Source: Bradyrhizobium sp. LTSP885
GTDB lineage: Bacteria; Pseudomonadota; Alphaproteobacteria; Rhizobiales; Xanthobacteraceae
Reading direction: 5' to 3'
Length of the DNA stretch: 64,000 nt
Assembly: GCF_000938305.1 (NCBI RefSeq)
Contig: NZ_JYMT01000034.1
Span: forward strand, 62,001-126,000
Position 1 is the first letter of the stretch, and each line of letters starts with the position of its first letter. Under the pieces are notes generated by a model that had not been told where the DNA came from, ran no database searches, and saw only the letters and a program-made list of their open reading frames with translations. The position numbers and the translations under genes are program-made. Positions 16,762-25,689 of the stretch are shown piece after piece.

Positions 16762-17657
16762 CGGAACGCCTCGGCATAGCGCCGCTCGATCAGCGCGTTG
16801 CTGCCGACAACGATCAGCACCAGCGCGACCAGCAGCAGGATTGCGACCGCCGCGCCGAGCGGCCAGTTCAGCGTATTGAGGAACTCGTCATAGGCCAGCG
16901 TCGCCGCGACCTTGAGGCGGCGGCCACCGATGATCGCAGGCGTCGCAAACGCGCTGGCCGAGAGCGAGAACACGATGATGGCACCCGACAGCACACCCGG
17001 CACGATCTGCGGCAGGACGATGCGGCGGATGATGGTCGGCGCACTGGCGCCGAGCGACAGCGCGGCATTCTCGATCTGCGGATCGAGCCGCTGCAGCGCA
17101 GCCCACACCGACAGCACCATGAACGGCATCATGACATGGGCGAGCGCGACCACCATGCCGGTCTCGGTGAACATGAAGCGCAGCGGCGTGCCGATTAGGC
17201 CGAGCGACATCAGAAGCTTGTTGACGAGCCCGTTGTTGCCGCCGAACAGCAGCGCCCAGCCGAGCGTGCGCGCCACCACCGAGATCAGCAGGGGCCCGAG
17301 GATCACGAGCAGGAAGAAGCTCTTCCAGCGCCCGCTCATGCGGTTGAGGATGTAGGCCTCCGGTGCGCCGAACACGGCGGTGATCAACGTGGTGAGCAAC
17401 GCGATGCGGAATGTCCGCCAGAACATCTCGGCGTAGTAGGGATCGGTCGCGATCTCGCGCCAGTTCTTCAGGATGAAGACCGGCTCGATGCCCTTGTATT
17501 GGCCCCAGTCGTGGAACGACAGCATCACGGTCATCGTGAGCGGAATCACCAGCACGCCGACGAACAGCATCAGCGCGGGCGCGGTCAGCACCCAGGGCGC
17601 ACGCGCGGCGCGTTCATCCGCGGAGGCCGCCGGAGCTGTGTCAACGACCGCGCTCAC
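16758..17657 (-). CDS. ABC transporter permease, PotB-like
   Basis: A 299-residue inner-membrane permease. After about 20 polar residues, the first helix spans about 22-45, followed by five more. The coupling loop contains ENAALSLGASAPTI near residue 190-205. Length is normal for PotB/PotH. Both ends overlap neighbours by 4 bases (ATPase upstream, PotC-like gene downstream), which indicates tight translational coupling within the operon. Confidence 0.92.
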   Translation of the reverse strand: MSAVVDTAPAASADERAARAPWVLTAPALMLFVGVLVIPLTMTVMLSFHDWGQYKGIEPVFILKNWREIATDPYYAEMFWRTFRIALLTTLITAVFGAPEAYILNRMSGRWKSFFLLVILGPLLISVVARTLGWALLFGGNNGLVNKLLMSLGLIGTPLRFMFTETGMVVALAHVMMPFMVLSVWAALQRLDPQIENAALSLGASAPTIIRRIVLPQIVPGVLSGAIIVFSLSASAFATPAIIGGRRLKVAATLAYDEFLNTLNWPLGAAVAILLLVALVLIVVGSNALIERRYAEAFR

Positions 17658-18694
17658 GCAGCGCCTCCGGCGCGCAGGCTCATGTCATCCTGTCGCCAGG
17701 CAAGGCGCACCGCATCGCCTTCCGCCGGCTGCGGCTGGCCGTCGTTCTGGCGGATCACGATCGCAGGACCGCATTCGCTCGCGCACTGGAACAGCCAGTG
17801 ATTGCCCTGGAATATCCGCGTCATGATCTTCGCGGCGAGGCCAACATCTGCGAACCCGATCCGCTCCGGGCGGATGCTGATCGTCACGGGGCCGCTCAGC
17901 CCGGCCGGTGCCGGCGCGTTCCAAGAGCCCGCGACCAGCCGCGCGGGAGCAACCGTGCGATCGATCGTCGCGGCGAAGTCGTTGGTCTTGCCGAGGAACT
18001 GCGACACGAAGGCCGAGGCCGGCCGCTCATAGGTGTCCTGCGGAGTGCCGATCTGCTCGATGCGGCCCTGGCTCATCACCACGATCCGGTCCGACAGCGA
18101 CATCGCCTCGTTCTGGTCATGGGTGACCAGGACCGTGGTGGTGCCGAGCGTGCGCTGGATCTGGCGGAGCTCGATCTGCATGCCCTCGCGCAGCTTGGCG
18201 TCGAGGTTCGACAGCGGCTCGTCGAGCAACAGCACGCTCGGCCGGATCACCAGCGCGCGGGCGAGCGCCACACGCTGCTGCTGGCCACCGGACATGCGGC
18301 GCGGATAGCGTTCCTCGTAACCGGCGAGACCGACCATCGCCAGCGCAGAGCGAACACGCTCGGCACACTCGGCGCGCGACACCCGACGCATCTCGAGGCC
18401 GAAAGCGACGTTTTCCGCCGCAGTCATGTGCGGAAACAGCGCGTAGCTCTGGAACACGATGCCGAGCCCGCGATTGGCCGGAGGCACCGCGGTCAGGTCC
18501 TTCCCTTCCAGGCGGATCGCGCCGCGCGAAGGATCGAGAAAGCCCGCGATCATTTGCAAGGTCGTGGTCTTGCCGCAACCGGACGGACCGAGGAAGGAGA
18601 CGAACTCCCCCTTGCCGACCGCAAGGCTGAAGTCGTCAACGACGGTCTGCGCCCCGAATTGCTTGCAGAGGCGATCGAGCTCGAGAAAGGCCAT
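17654..18694 (-). CDS. ABC transporter ATPase, PotA-like
   Basis: A 346-residue ATPase of the polyamine/iron/sulfate class. Walker A G-P-S-G-C-G-K-T at about residues 36-43, Q-loop in F-Q-S-Y-A-L-F-P, signature MSGGQQQRV at about 134-142, Walker B LLLDEPLSNLD, and the H-loop H-D-Q-N-E-A. The C-terminal third (about 245-346) is a TOBE-like OB domain that often binds a regulator or substrate. It lies 27 bases after the receptor gene and overlaps the PotB-like gene by 4 bases. Confidence 0.93.
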   Translation of the reverse strand: MAFLELDRLCKQFGAQTVVDDFSLAVGKGEFVSFLGPSGCGKTTTLQMIAGFLDPSRGAIRLEGKDLTAVPPANRGLGIVFQSYALFPHMTAAENVAFGLEMRRVSRAECAERVRSALAMVGLAGYEERYPRRMSGGQQQRVALARALVIRPSVLLLDEPLSNLDAKLREGMQIELRQIQRTLGTTTVLVTHDQNEAMSLSDRIVVMSQGRIEQIGTPQDTYERPASAFVSQFLGKTNDFAATIDRTVAPARLVAGSWNAPAPAGLSGPVTISIRPERIGFADVGLAAKIMTRIFQGNHWLFQCASECGPAIVIRQNDGQPQPAEGDAVRLAWRQDDMSLRAGGAA

Positions 18695-18721
18695 GGCTCT
18701 TGTTCCGGTGCTGCGATCGGC

Positions 18722-19756
18722 TCAGCGCTCGACCTCGCGATTCCAGCGCTTGGTCCACTCCTCGCGCTTGTCGTTCATGATGCTCCAGTCGGGCGTGTAG
18801 AGCTTGGCCGCGCGCTCGCCGATCGGCGCCATCTTGCCGAGCTCGGGCGGCACCACCAGCGATTTCAGCACCGGTCCGTAGCCATAGTCCTTCAGCAACA
18901 CGAGCTGGATCTTGGGATCGAGCAGCTTCTGGATGAAGCTCGACGCAAGCGGCGAGGCGTTGGGCTTGGCGATTGGGCATGCGGCCGTCAGCAGCGTGGC
19001 CGCGCCCTCCTTCGGATAGACGAAGTCGACGGGAAAGCCGGTGTTGGCAAAGCTCTGCACGCGGCCGGAGCCCCAGACCGCCAGCACCGCCTGGCCGGAC
19101 TGGAACAGCTCGGTCATCTTGCCCGGCGAAGGCTCATAGGCCAGCACGTTTGGATTGATCTCATCCTTGAAGATCTTGAATCCGGCATCGACGTTGGATT
19201 CGCTGCCGCCATTCATTCTGGCGAGCATCAGCAGCGCATGCAGGCCATAGGTGTTGTTGATCGGCGGTATGACCAGTTTGTTCTGGTACTTCGGATCCTT
19301 AAGGTCGTTCCAGGAGGTCGGCGGCGCCCAACCTTTCTCGGCAAAGATCTTGGTGTTGTACATCAGGCCGGTCGCGACCAGGCCGGTGCCGACGGCACGA
19401 TCGTCCTTGAAGCGCGCCGCGTCATAAAGATCGGCAGGCACGCTCTCGACCTTGCCGCAGAAGCCGAGCTGGATCGCCTGGTACATCGGACCGTCGTCGA
19501 CGATGATGACGTCGATCTGCTGGTTGCCCTTTTGCGCTTGCAGCTTGGCCAGCGTGTCCGTCGAGTTGCCGGCGACATATTCGACCTTGACGCCGTTCGC
19601 CTGCTCGAAGGCCGGGATCACCTCGTCCCGGATCGTCTTCTCGAACGAGCCGCCATAGCCGGCGACATAGAGGGTCTTTTGCTGAGCCGAGACGGCCGAC
19701 GGAAGCGCGGCGAGTGCCGCAATGCTGATCGCTGTCAAAAGGCTGAAAGGCTTCAT
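18722..19756 (-). CDS. Periplasmic substrate-binding protein, PotD/PotF-like
   Basis: A 344-residue periplasmic receptor and first gene of the operon. The start at 19756 gives a Sec signal peptide (MKPFSLLTAISIAALAAL, cleaved near A-V-S-A at about 22-25) and has GGAG about 10 bases upstream. The longer in-frame extension to 20080 overlaps the LysR gene and is rejected. The mature N-terminus L-Y-V-A-G-Y-G-G-S is typical of spermidine/putrescine- and opine-binding receptors. Ligand unknown. It is divergent from the LysR-type regulator 157 bases away. Confidence 0.91.
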   Translation of the reverse strand: MKPFSLLTAISIAALAALPSAVSAQQKTLYVAGYGGSFEKTIRDEVIPAFEQANGVKVEYVAGNSTDTLAKLQAQKGNQQIDVIIVDDGPMYQAIQLGFCGKVESVPADLYDAARFKDDRAVGTGLVATGLMYNTKIFAEKGWAPPTSWNDLKDPKYQNKLVIPPINNTYGLHALLMLARMNGGSESNVDAGFKIFKDEINPNVLAYEPSPGKMTELFQSGQAVLAVWGSGRVQSFANTGFPVDFVYPKEGAATLLTAACPIAKPNASPLASSFIQKLLDPKIQLVLLKDYGYGPVLKSLVVPPELGKMAPIGERAAKLYTPDWSIMNDKREEWTKRWNREVER

Positions 19757-19913
19757 ATGGACCGATCTCCAACCAAAGGGGGCCGCTTTGCCCCAATCTG
19801 CCGTAAAAACGGGCTGTCTCCAGCACTGATGAAAAAGATCGCAGCGCGCACTTCCGTCGTCCAATGAATAATGGCACCCTCTGCATGCTGAAATGTTATG
19901 AATGGGATCTGGG
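19757..19913. promoter_or_regulatory. Divergent promoter region between the receptor gene and the LysR regulator
   Basis: These 157 bases should contain the promoters of both the minus-strand transport/oxidase operon and the plus-strand LysR-type gene, the usual arrangement for LysR control. The part 19860-19900 is comparatively AT-rich. I could not identify a convincing T-N11-A operator by eye. Confidence 0.4.
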
Positions 19914-20858
19914 ATGGTGCGGATCAACCCGCGGCAGGTGGAAGCCTTCCGTGCAATGATGATGACCGGCAGCGTGACCGAGGCCGCCAAACTGATGGCC
20001 GTGACGCAGCCGGCGGTCAGCCGGTTGCTCCGCGACTTCCAGGCGCTCCTGAAGATGGAGTTGTTCGAGCGGCGTGGCACGGGACTGGTGCCGAGCGCCG
20101 CGGCAACAGCGCTCTATACCGAGGTCGAGCGCTCCTTTGTCGGCCTCGAACGCATCACGGCGGCAGCCGAGGAAATCCGCGGCCGACGCACCGGCACCTT
20201 GCGGATCGCGGCGCTGCCGGCGCTGTCGAACGGTTATCTGCCGCGGCTCGCCGGGCACTTCCTGAAAGAACGACCAAACCTCAACCTCGCCTTCTTCGGG
20301 GTGATTTCGCCGATCGTGGTCGACTGGGTACTGAACAATCAGTGCGACCTCGGTTTTGCCGAGGTACCGATCGCGCATTCCGGCCTGCCGAGCCTGCGGC
20401 TGCCGGCGCCGGCGCGTGTCGCGGTGCTGCCTTCAGGACATCGCCTGGCAGCAAAAGAGGTTCTGGAGCCGCGCGATTTCGAGGGCGAGACGTTCGTGTC
20501 GCTGTCGGCCGGAACGACGGGCCGACATTTGATCGATCAGGCCTTCAACCGCGACGATGTCCGCCGCGTGTTGAGGGTCGAAACCCATCTCTCGGAGATC
20601 ATGTGCGGGATGGTGTCGTCCGGCCTCGGCGTTGCAGTCTGCGATCCCTTCACGGCGCAGGAATTCGCAACGCGTGGCGTTGCGGTGCGTCGCTTCATGC
20701 CACGGATCGATTTCGAATTTGCGGCGGTCTTTCCGGCACAGCGCAGCCCTTCGCCGGTGGCTCTGGACCTGGTGGAAACCGTGCGGCGGGCGCTCGAGGA
20801 ACTGGAGCGGAATCCACCTGGTCTGGTTCGCCGGCAGGACGCGAAGGTCGACACATGA
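19914..20858 (+). CDS. LysR-type transcriptional regulator
   Basis: A 314-residue regulator. Residues about 5-63 form the LysR winged helix-turn-helix (Q-V-E-A-F-R-A-M-M, then A-A-K-L-M-A-V-T-Q-P-A-V-S-R), and about 90-300 the ligand-binding domain. The ATG at 19914 is chosen because it places the helix-turn-helix at the usual distance and has a G-rich run (GGGATCTGGG) in front; the ATG at 19902 adds four residues and cannot be excluded. It is divergent from the polyamine-type transporter/oxidase operon and is its probable activator. It ends 12 bases from the convergent amidase stop. The inducer is likely the imported amine. Confidence 0.9.
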   Translation: MVRINPRQVEAFRAMMMTGSVTEAAKLMAVTQPAVSRLLRDFQALLKMELFERRGTGLVPSAAATALYTEVERSFVGLERITAAAEEIRGRRTGTLRIAALPALSNGYLPRLAGHFLKERPNLNLAFFGVISPIVVDWVLNNQCDLGFAEVPIAHSGLPSLRLPAPARVAVLPSGHRLAAKEVLEPRDFEGETFVSLSAGTTGRHLIDQAFNRDDVRRVLRVETHLSEIMCGMVSSGLGVAVCDPFTAQEFATRGVAVRRFMPRIDFEFAAVFPAQRSPSPVALDLVETVRRALEELERNPPGLVRRQDAKVDT

Positions 20859-20870
20859 TGGCAGAGCAAA

Positions 20871-22274
20871 TCACCCGATCGGCGGCCGCCGTGTGTGCCA
20901 GTCCGTCCTCGACTGGAACGCGTGGCCGGCGCGGGCCAGCACGTCCTCGGACAGATGCGGGCCGACCAGTTGCATGCTGAGCGGCATCTGGTCCGACGCC
21001 ATGCCCATCGGCAGCGTGATCGTCGGGCTGCCCGAGAAGTCGAACACCGCGGTGAAGCGCAGGATGCTCAACAGCACATTCGGATCGGCACCGTATTCGC
21101 CCATCTTGGTGAGCGTTGGGATCGGCACCGGCATCGTCGGGATCAGCAGAACGTCGATATCTCCAAACAATGCAGCGAGGCTGCCGCTGAACTTCAGCCG
21201 TTGGTGATGGATCGCGGCAATGTCGACGCCGCTCATCGACCTGCCCTGCTCGATCAACTGCGCGAGATCAGGACCGTATTCCGACTTGCGCGACGGATAG
21301 GTTTCGAGATGCGCCTCCGCCGTCTCCACCGAGCACATCGCAATCCACATGCTGACCAGCTTCTCGTACGACGGGAATTGCACCTCACGAATGTCGGCAC
21401 CGAGCTCCGCGAGCGTGCGTTCGGCTTCCAGCAGCGCCGCCACGACCTGCGGGTCGATTCCGTCCTGGGTGTATTTGCGGTCGACTCCGATCTTGAGCCC
21501 TCGAATGCCGTCGCCAATCCGCGCCAGATAGTTCGGCACCGGCGCCTGCAAGGCGGTGGGATCATTGACATCAGCGCCAGCGATGACGCCAAGCATCGCA
21601 GCCGCATCGGCGGCGCTCCGGCACATCGGCCCGACATGGTCCAGTGAATCCGCCAGCGGGAAGACGCCATACCGGCTGACGCGGGCCCAGGTCGGCTTGA
21701 TCCCGGTCAGCCCGCAGGTCGCCGACGGAAACCTGATCGAGCCGCCGGTGTCGCTGCCGATCGAGCCGTAGCAAAGCCCTGCCGACGTCGCCACGCCCGA
21801 TCCGCTCGATGAGGAGCCGACCCAATAATTCGTATTCCATGGATTGAGCGGAGCCTGAACGTCAGGATGATGGCTGGTATAGGCGCCCTCCGTCATCTTG
21901 AGCTTGCCGAGCGTGACCGCGCCGGCGCGCTCGAGCCGATCAACGATCGTGGCATTGAACGGCGGCACGAACTTCGCGTGAATCGTCGTGCCGCCCGCGG
22001 TCGGCGCAAAATTCGTGTAGCAGAGGTCCTTCAGCCCGATCGGAACACCATGCAACGGGCCGCGCCAGATCCCCTTCGCGATTTCGCCGTCGAGGCTCTT
22101 GGCCTGCGCCATGGCCCGCTCCGCAAGGACGAGCGTATAACCATGAAACTCGCCGTCGAGCTTCGCGATCCGGGTCAGGATCGCCTCGGTGACCTCTGCA
22201 GACAGCAATTCGCCGCGGCGGATCAATTCCGAGATTTCGGTGATCGACTTGTAGTGCAACGGATCCTCAGACAT
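20871..22274 (-). CDS. Amidase (amidase-signature family), paralogue 1
   Basis: A 467-residue cytoplasmic amide hydrolase. The Ser-cisSer-Lys set is visible: Lys in G-L-K-D-L-C (about residue 80), the S-S-S-S-G-S-G loop (about 155-161) and D-T-G-G-S-I-R-F-P (about 177-185) with the nucleophile Ser. Length is normal. It is the last gene of the amide operon, 85 bases after the SDR gene, and is clearly homologous along its length to the amidase at 28948 (shared KDLC, TEGAY, GLKPTW/GIKPTW and ETYPSRKSEYGP/ETYPARKDEYGP blocks). Substrate could be short aliphatic amides, ureido compounds or other carbamoyl compounds. Confidence 0.91.
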   Translation of the reverse strand: MSEDPLHYKSITEISELIRRGELLSAEVTEAILTRIAKLDGEFHGYTLVLAERAMAQAKSLDGEIAKGIWRGPLHGVPIGLKDLCYTNFAPTAGGTTIHAKFVPPFNATIVDRLERAGAVTLGKLKMTEGAYTSHHPDVQAPLNPWNTNYWVGSSSSGSGVATSAGLCYGSIGSDTGGSIRFPSATCGLTGIKPTWARVSRYGVFPLADSLDHVGPMCRSAADAAAMLGVIAGADVNDPTALQAPVPNYLARIGDGIRGLKIGVDRKYTQDGIDPQVVAALLEAERTLAELGADIREVQFPSYEKLVSMWIAMCSVETAEAHLETYPSRKSEYGPDLAQLIEQGRSMSGVDIAAIHHQRLKFSGSLAALFGDIDVLLIPTMPVPIPTLTKMGEYGADPNVLLSILRFTAVFDFSGSPTITLPMGMASDQMPLSMQLVGPHLSEDVLARAGHAFQSRTDWHTRRPPIG

Positions 22275-22359
22275 CTGACGCCCTGTTGTTATCGGAAATG
22301 CTTACGCAAGCCGAAGCCGTTGAGCGGCGCGGTTTCGTCTCTTCTGCTTCTCAAAGCAC

Positions 22360-23121
22360 CTAGAACTGAACGCCGCGCGTCAAGGCGCCGTCCACCACGA
22401 GATTCGTTCCAGTGATGAAGCTCGCGGCCTTGCTCGCAAGGAACACGGCGGCATTCGCCATTTCCTGCGGCGTGCCCATCCGTCCGGTCGGGTTGAGCGC
22501 CAGCGCGGTCTTGTACAGTTCGGGGTTACCATCCCTGATCATGTTCCAGACGCCACCCTCGAAATAGGTGTTGCCCGGCGATACCGAGTTGGCCCTTATG
22601 CCCTTGGCGGCAAGTTGATTGGCCAGGCCCTGTGTGTAGTGGATGATCGCGGCCTTGAAGGTGCCGTAGGGGCCGCTCGCGAAGTCGACCTCGCGGCCGG
22701 AGACGCTGGAGATGGTCACGATCGCGGCCGCGCTGCTCTTTTCCAGATACGGCATCGCCGCATTGACCAGGCGAACCGTTCCCATCATGTCGGTGGAGAA
22801 GCCCTTTTCCCAGCTCTCCTCGTCCTGTCCGATCGACAGCGCGCTGACATTGGCGACGACGACATCGATACCGCCGAGTTTCGATGCCATGTCGGCGACC
22901 CAGGCCTTAAGCGCCGGGCCGTTCGAGACGTCGACCACACCGCCGAACGCCGCTACGCCCTTCGCCTTGAGCGCGGCGACCGCGCTGTCGACGTCGGCCT
23001 GATTGCGCGCGCAAATTCCGACATCGGCGCCTTCCGCGGCAAAAGTGTCGGCGATCGCCCTGCCGATTCCCTTGGTGCTGCCCGTGACGAGAACCTTTGC
23101 TCCCTTGAGTCCCAGATCCAT
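22360..23121 (-). CDS. Short-chain dehydrogenase/reductase
   Basis: A 253-residue SDR-family oxidoreductase using NAD(P). The cofactor motif T-G-S-T-K-G-I-G lies at about residues 13-20. The usual N-N-A-G is altered to V-A-N-V-S-A. The catalytic Ser is in T-I-S-S-V-S-G and the Tyr-x-x-x-Lys in P-Y-G-T-F-K (about 153-158). The start is supported by GGAGGGA about 9 bases upstream. It lies between the transporter ATPase gene and the final amidase gene, so it may process the carbon skeleton of the amide substrate; no specific substrate can be named. Confidence 0.88.
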   Translation of the reverse strand: MDLGLKGAKVLVTGSTKGIGRAIADTFAAEGADVGICARNQADVDSAVAALKAKGVAAFGGVVDVSNGPALKAWVADMASKLGGIDVVVANVSALSIGQDEESWEKGFSTDMMGTVRLVNAAMPYLEKSSAAAIVTISSVSGREVDFASGPYGTFKAAIIHYTQGLANQLAAKGIRANSVSPGNTYFEGGVWNMIRDGNPELYKTALALNPTGRMGTPQEMANAAVFLASKAASFITGTNLVVDGALTRGVQF

Positions 23122-23180
23122 GGTCCATTCCCTCCATCATTATTGATTGCAGAACGTGAAATTCCTCGTGACCCGGCTGG

Positions 23181-23891
23181 TCAAAGCAACAGCTGCGCAC
23201 GGACATTGTCCTCGTTGACGTCGTCGCCGGCCAGCGATCGCGTGATCGTGCCCTTTTCCATGATGTAGCAGCGCTGGGCGATCGCCAGGATGGTATCGAG
23301 ATTTTGCTCGACGAAGATGATTGTGGTCCCGAGCTCGTTCCGGAACGACTTCAGCGCCTCGCAGATGTGCTGGACGATCGACGGCTGGACGCCCTCGGAC
23401 GGCTCGTCGAGGATCATCAATGACGGATTGCCGATCAGTGCGCGCCCGATTGCGAGCTGCTGCTGCTCGCCGCCCGACATGGTGCCCGCGACCTGGCGGC
23501 GGCGCTCCCTCAACCGCGGAAAATACTCGTAGACGAGGTCCGGCAGCTTCTTCCCGTCAGGGCCGCCGATCAATTCGCCGACCTGCAGGTTCTCCTCGAC
23601 GCTCATTTGCGGAAACACGTCACGGCCCTGCGGAATGTAGCCGAAGCCGGCGCGCGCCCGAGCGTCGGCCTCGAGCTGCGTCACATCCTGACCCATGAAG
23701 GTGATGGTGCCGCGCCAGGTCTGCAGCAGGCCGATCAGGCACCGCATCAGGGTCGACTTGCCGACGCCGTTGCGGCCGATCACGCCGACGATTTCGCCAC
23801 GGGAGACTGACATGCTGACGCCCTGCAGAATCGGCGTCGCGCCGTACCCCGCCCATAGTTCCGATACGTCCAGGATTCGATCAGTGGGCAT
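23181..23891 (-). CDS. Branched-chain amino acid/urea-type ABC ATPase, LivF/UrtE-like
   Basis: A 236-residue ATPase, short form. Walker A G-R-N-G-V-G-K-S at about residues 38-45, signature SGGEQQQLA at about 138-146, Walker B LMILDEPSEGVQPS, whose P-S-E-G-[IV]-Q-P-S sentence is a UrtE/LivF hallmark. The ATG at 23891 is chosen because it overlaps the upstream UrtD/LivG gene by 11 bases; an upstream ATG at 23960 would lie deep inside that gene. It works with the ATPase next to it as a heterodimer. Confidence 0.91.
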   Translation of the reverse strand: MPTDRILDVSELWAGYGATPILQGVSMSVSRGEIVGVIGRNGVGKSTLMRCLIGLLQTWRGTITFMGQDVTQLEADARARAGFGYIPQGRDVFPQMSVEENLQVGELIGGPDGKKLPDLVYEYFPRLRERRRQVAGTMSGGEQQQLAIGRALIGNPSLMILDEPSEGVQPSIVQHICEALKSFRNELGTTIIFVEQNLDTILAIAQRCYIMEKGTITRSLAGDDVNEDNVRAQLLL

Positions 23892-24600
23892 GGGTCTTAC
23901 CCAGGTAGATTTCGGCGACCTTGTCGTCCTGCAAAATGGCTTCAAGATTGCCGCGCGCAAAAATCTTTCCGAGATGAAGCACGGTCACGCGCTGGGCGAC
24001 CTGGCGCACGAACGCCATGTCGTGCTCGACGACCAGAACCGTCATGCCCTCGGCATTGAATGACTTGATGAGTTCGCCGGTCTTGAAGGTTTCCTCCGGC
24101 GACATTCCGGCTGTCGGCTCGTCCAGCAGCAGGAGCTGCGGCTGCAGCGCCAGCGCCATGCCGATCTCGAGCCATTGTTGCTGGCCGTGCGACAGCGCGC
24201 CAGCAAGCTTGCCGGCGTCCTGTGCCAGATTGAGCAGCGTCAGCAGCCGATCCTCTTCGGTGCTTCGTTCAGCCCCCGAAAAGCGCGCCTGCAGCGCGAT
24301 CTGGATATTCTGCCGCACCGGCAGCTCCTTGAAGACGCTCGGTGCCTGCATCTTGATGCTCATGCCCCGCTGCACACGTGCATAGGGACGCTCGGCGGTA
24401 ATATCGACGGTATCGAAGAAGATGCTGCCTTTGGTCGGCGGATAGAGGCCGACGATCAGCTTGAACAGCGTGCTCTTGCCGGCCCCGTTGGGTCCGATCA
24501 AACAGTGAACCTCACCGGCGTTGACCGTAAGATCGACGTCGGAGACGGCGGTCAATCCCCCGAAGCGTTTGCTGACGTCCTTTACTTCGACCAGCGCCAT
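23881..24600 (-). CDS. Branched-chain amino acid/urea-type ABC ATPase, LivG/UrtD-like
   Basis: A 239-residue ATPase. Walker A G-P-N-G-A-G-K-S at about residues 36-43, signature-like region LSHGQQQWLEIGMAL at about 134-148 (S-H-G-Q instead of S-G-G-Q, as seen in UrtD), Walker B LLLDEPTAGMSPEE and the switch His in V-V-E-H-D-M. The L-S-H-G-Q-Q-Q-W-L-E sentence is characteristic of urea/amide (UrtD, FmdD-type) ATPases rather than LivG, supporting an amide or urea substrate. It lies 2 bases after the LivM-like permease gene. Confidence 0.9.
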   Translation of the reverse strand: MALVEVKDVSKRFGGLTAVSDVDLTVNAGEVHCLIGPNGAGKSTLFKLIVGLYPPTKGSIFFDTVDITAERPYARVQRGMSIKMQAPSVFKELPVRQNIQIALQARFSGAERSTEEDRLLTLLNLAQDAGKLAGALSHGQQQWLEIGMALALQPQLLLLDEPTAGMSPEETFKTGELIKSFNAEGMTVLVVEHDMAFVRQVAQRVTVLHLGKIFARGNLEAILQDDKVAEIYLGKTHAH

Positions 24601-24602
24601 GA

Positions 24603-25676
24603 TCAGGTCTCGTCCGATTGCAGGCGAACTGCGTCTGCCAGCGCGGGACCCGCATCACGCGGCCGGCGTCCGGGCCAGCGATCGACAACAAGCTTGCCGA
24701 TGCCGAGCACAAAACCTTGCGGCGCCAGCATCACGGTCGCCAGCAGCAGCGCCCCCATCAGCACCAGCGCCGTCTGCTGGCTGTAGACCGTGATGGTCTG
24801 GAAGCCGAACAGCAGCAGGAACGATCCAACCAATGTCGCGGTCAGATCGCTGCGACCAGAGAACGCGACCCAGACGATCGGCATCGCCGCCGCCGGCAGG
24901 CCGATGCTCGACGGCGTGATGAACTGTCCCCAGGATGTATAGAGCGCGCCGCTGAGCCCGGCGAGGCCGCTTCCGATGACGAATGTCAGGAGCTGATATT
25001 TCCGGACGTCGTAGCCGAGCATCTCGGCGCGCTGCGGATTCTCCCGCGTCGCGACGATCACGTTGCCGATACCAGAGTTCACCAGCATGCGCAGCGCGAT
25101 ATAGACGACCACGATGAGCGCGATCATGACGTAATAGAGCGCAGACCCTTCAATATAGAAATCGCGGACCGCGAGCGGGTCCATGCCCTTCATGCCGTTG
25201 AAGCCGTTCAGCCGCGCCGTGCCGATGTGCCATTCCGGCCCCGCGGTCTGTCCGAGAAAGAACGCAAGGACCAAAGTCGCCGAGAGCGTCACAATGCCGA
25301 AGAAGATGCCGCTGATGCCGCCCCAGATCATGAAGTAACCAAGGATCCCGGCCGCGATCATCGCGACGACAACGGAAAGGACGAGTGCGGCGATCGTGGC
25401 GGTGCCGCCGCCCATGTTGATGGCGAGCACGCCATAGCTGTAGCCGGCGACGCCAAAGAAGAAGGTCTGGCCGAATGACAGCATCCCGCCGTATCCCCAC
25501 ATCAGGCAGAGGCCGAGCGCCATGAAGATCCAGATCAGGAAGTAGGAGAAGTTGCCGACATCATAGGAGTCGGCGAACAGCGGATAGATCAGCGCGCAGA
25601 CCAGCACGACGAAGAAGCAGGACCAGAAAATCTTGCCTCGTCCGAGCGTCTGTGGACCATCGAGCAGCTTGAACAT
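24603..25676 (-). CDS. ABC transporter permease, LivM/UrtC-like
   Basis: A 357-residue inner-membrane permease with eight to ten helices; the first spans about residues 17-38. The LivM/UrtC sentence LMWGYGGMLSFGQ lies at about residues 58-70. The ATG at 25676 is chosen because CAGGGA precedes it and it clears the upstream gene (stop 25690); an ATG at 25739 would overlap. The C-terminus is a polar tail. With the LivH/UrtB-like protein it forms the channel. Confidence 0.92.
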   Translation of the reverse strand: MFKLLDGPQTLGRGKIFWSCFFVVLVCALIYPLFADSYDVGNFSYFLIWIFMALGLCLMWGYGGMLSFGQTFFFGVAGYSYGVLAINMGGGTATIAALVLSVVVAMIAAGILGYFMIWGGISGIFFGIVTLSATLVLAFFLGQTAGPEWHIGTARLNGFNGMKGMDPLAVRDFYIEGSALYYVMIALIVVVYIALRMLVNSGIGNVIVATRENPQRAEMLGYDVRKYQLLTFVIGSGLAGLSGALYTSWGQFITPSSIGLPAAAMPIVWVAFSGRSDLTATLVGSFLLLFGFQTITVYSQQTALVLMGALLLATVMLAPQGFVLGIGKLVVDRWPGRRPRDAGPALADAVRLQSDET

Positions 25677-25689
25677 CCGCAATCCCTGC

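Noticed and set aside
17798..19867. Long plus-strand open frame opposite the polyamine-type ATPase, receptor and intergenic region
   Set aside because: Arg/His-rich translation without recognisable motifs; fully explained as the complement of two genes with strong family motifs.
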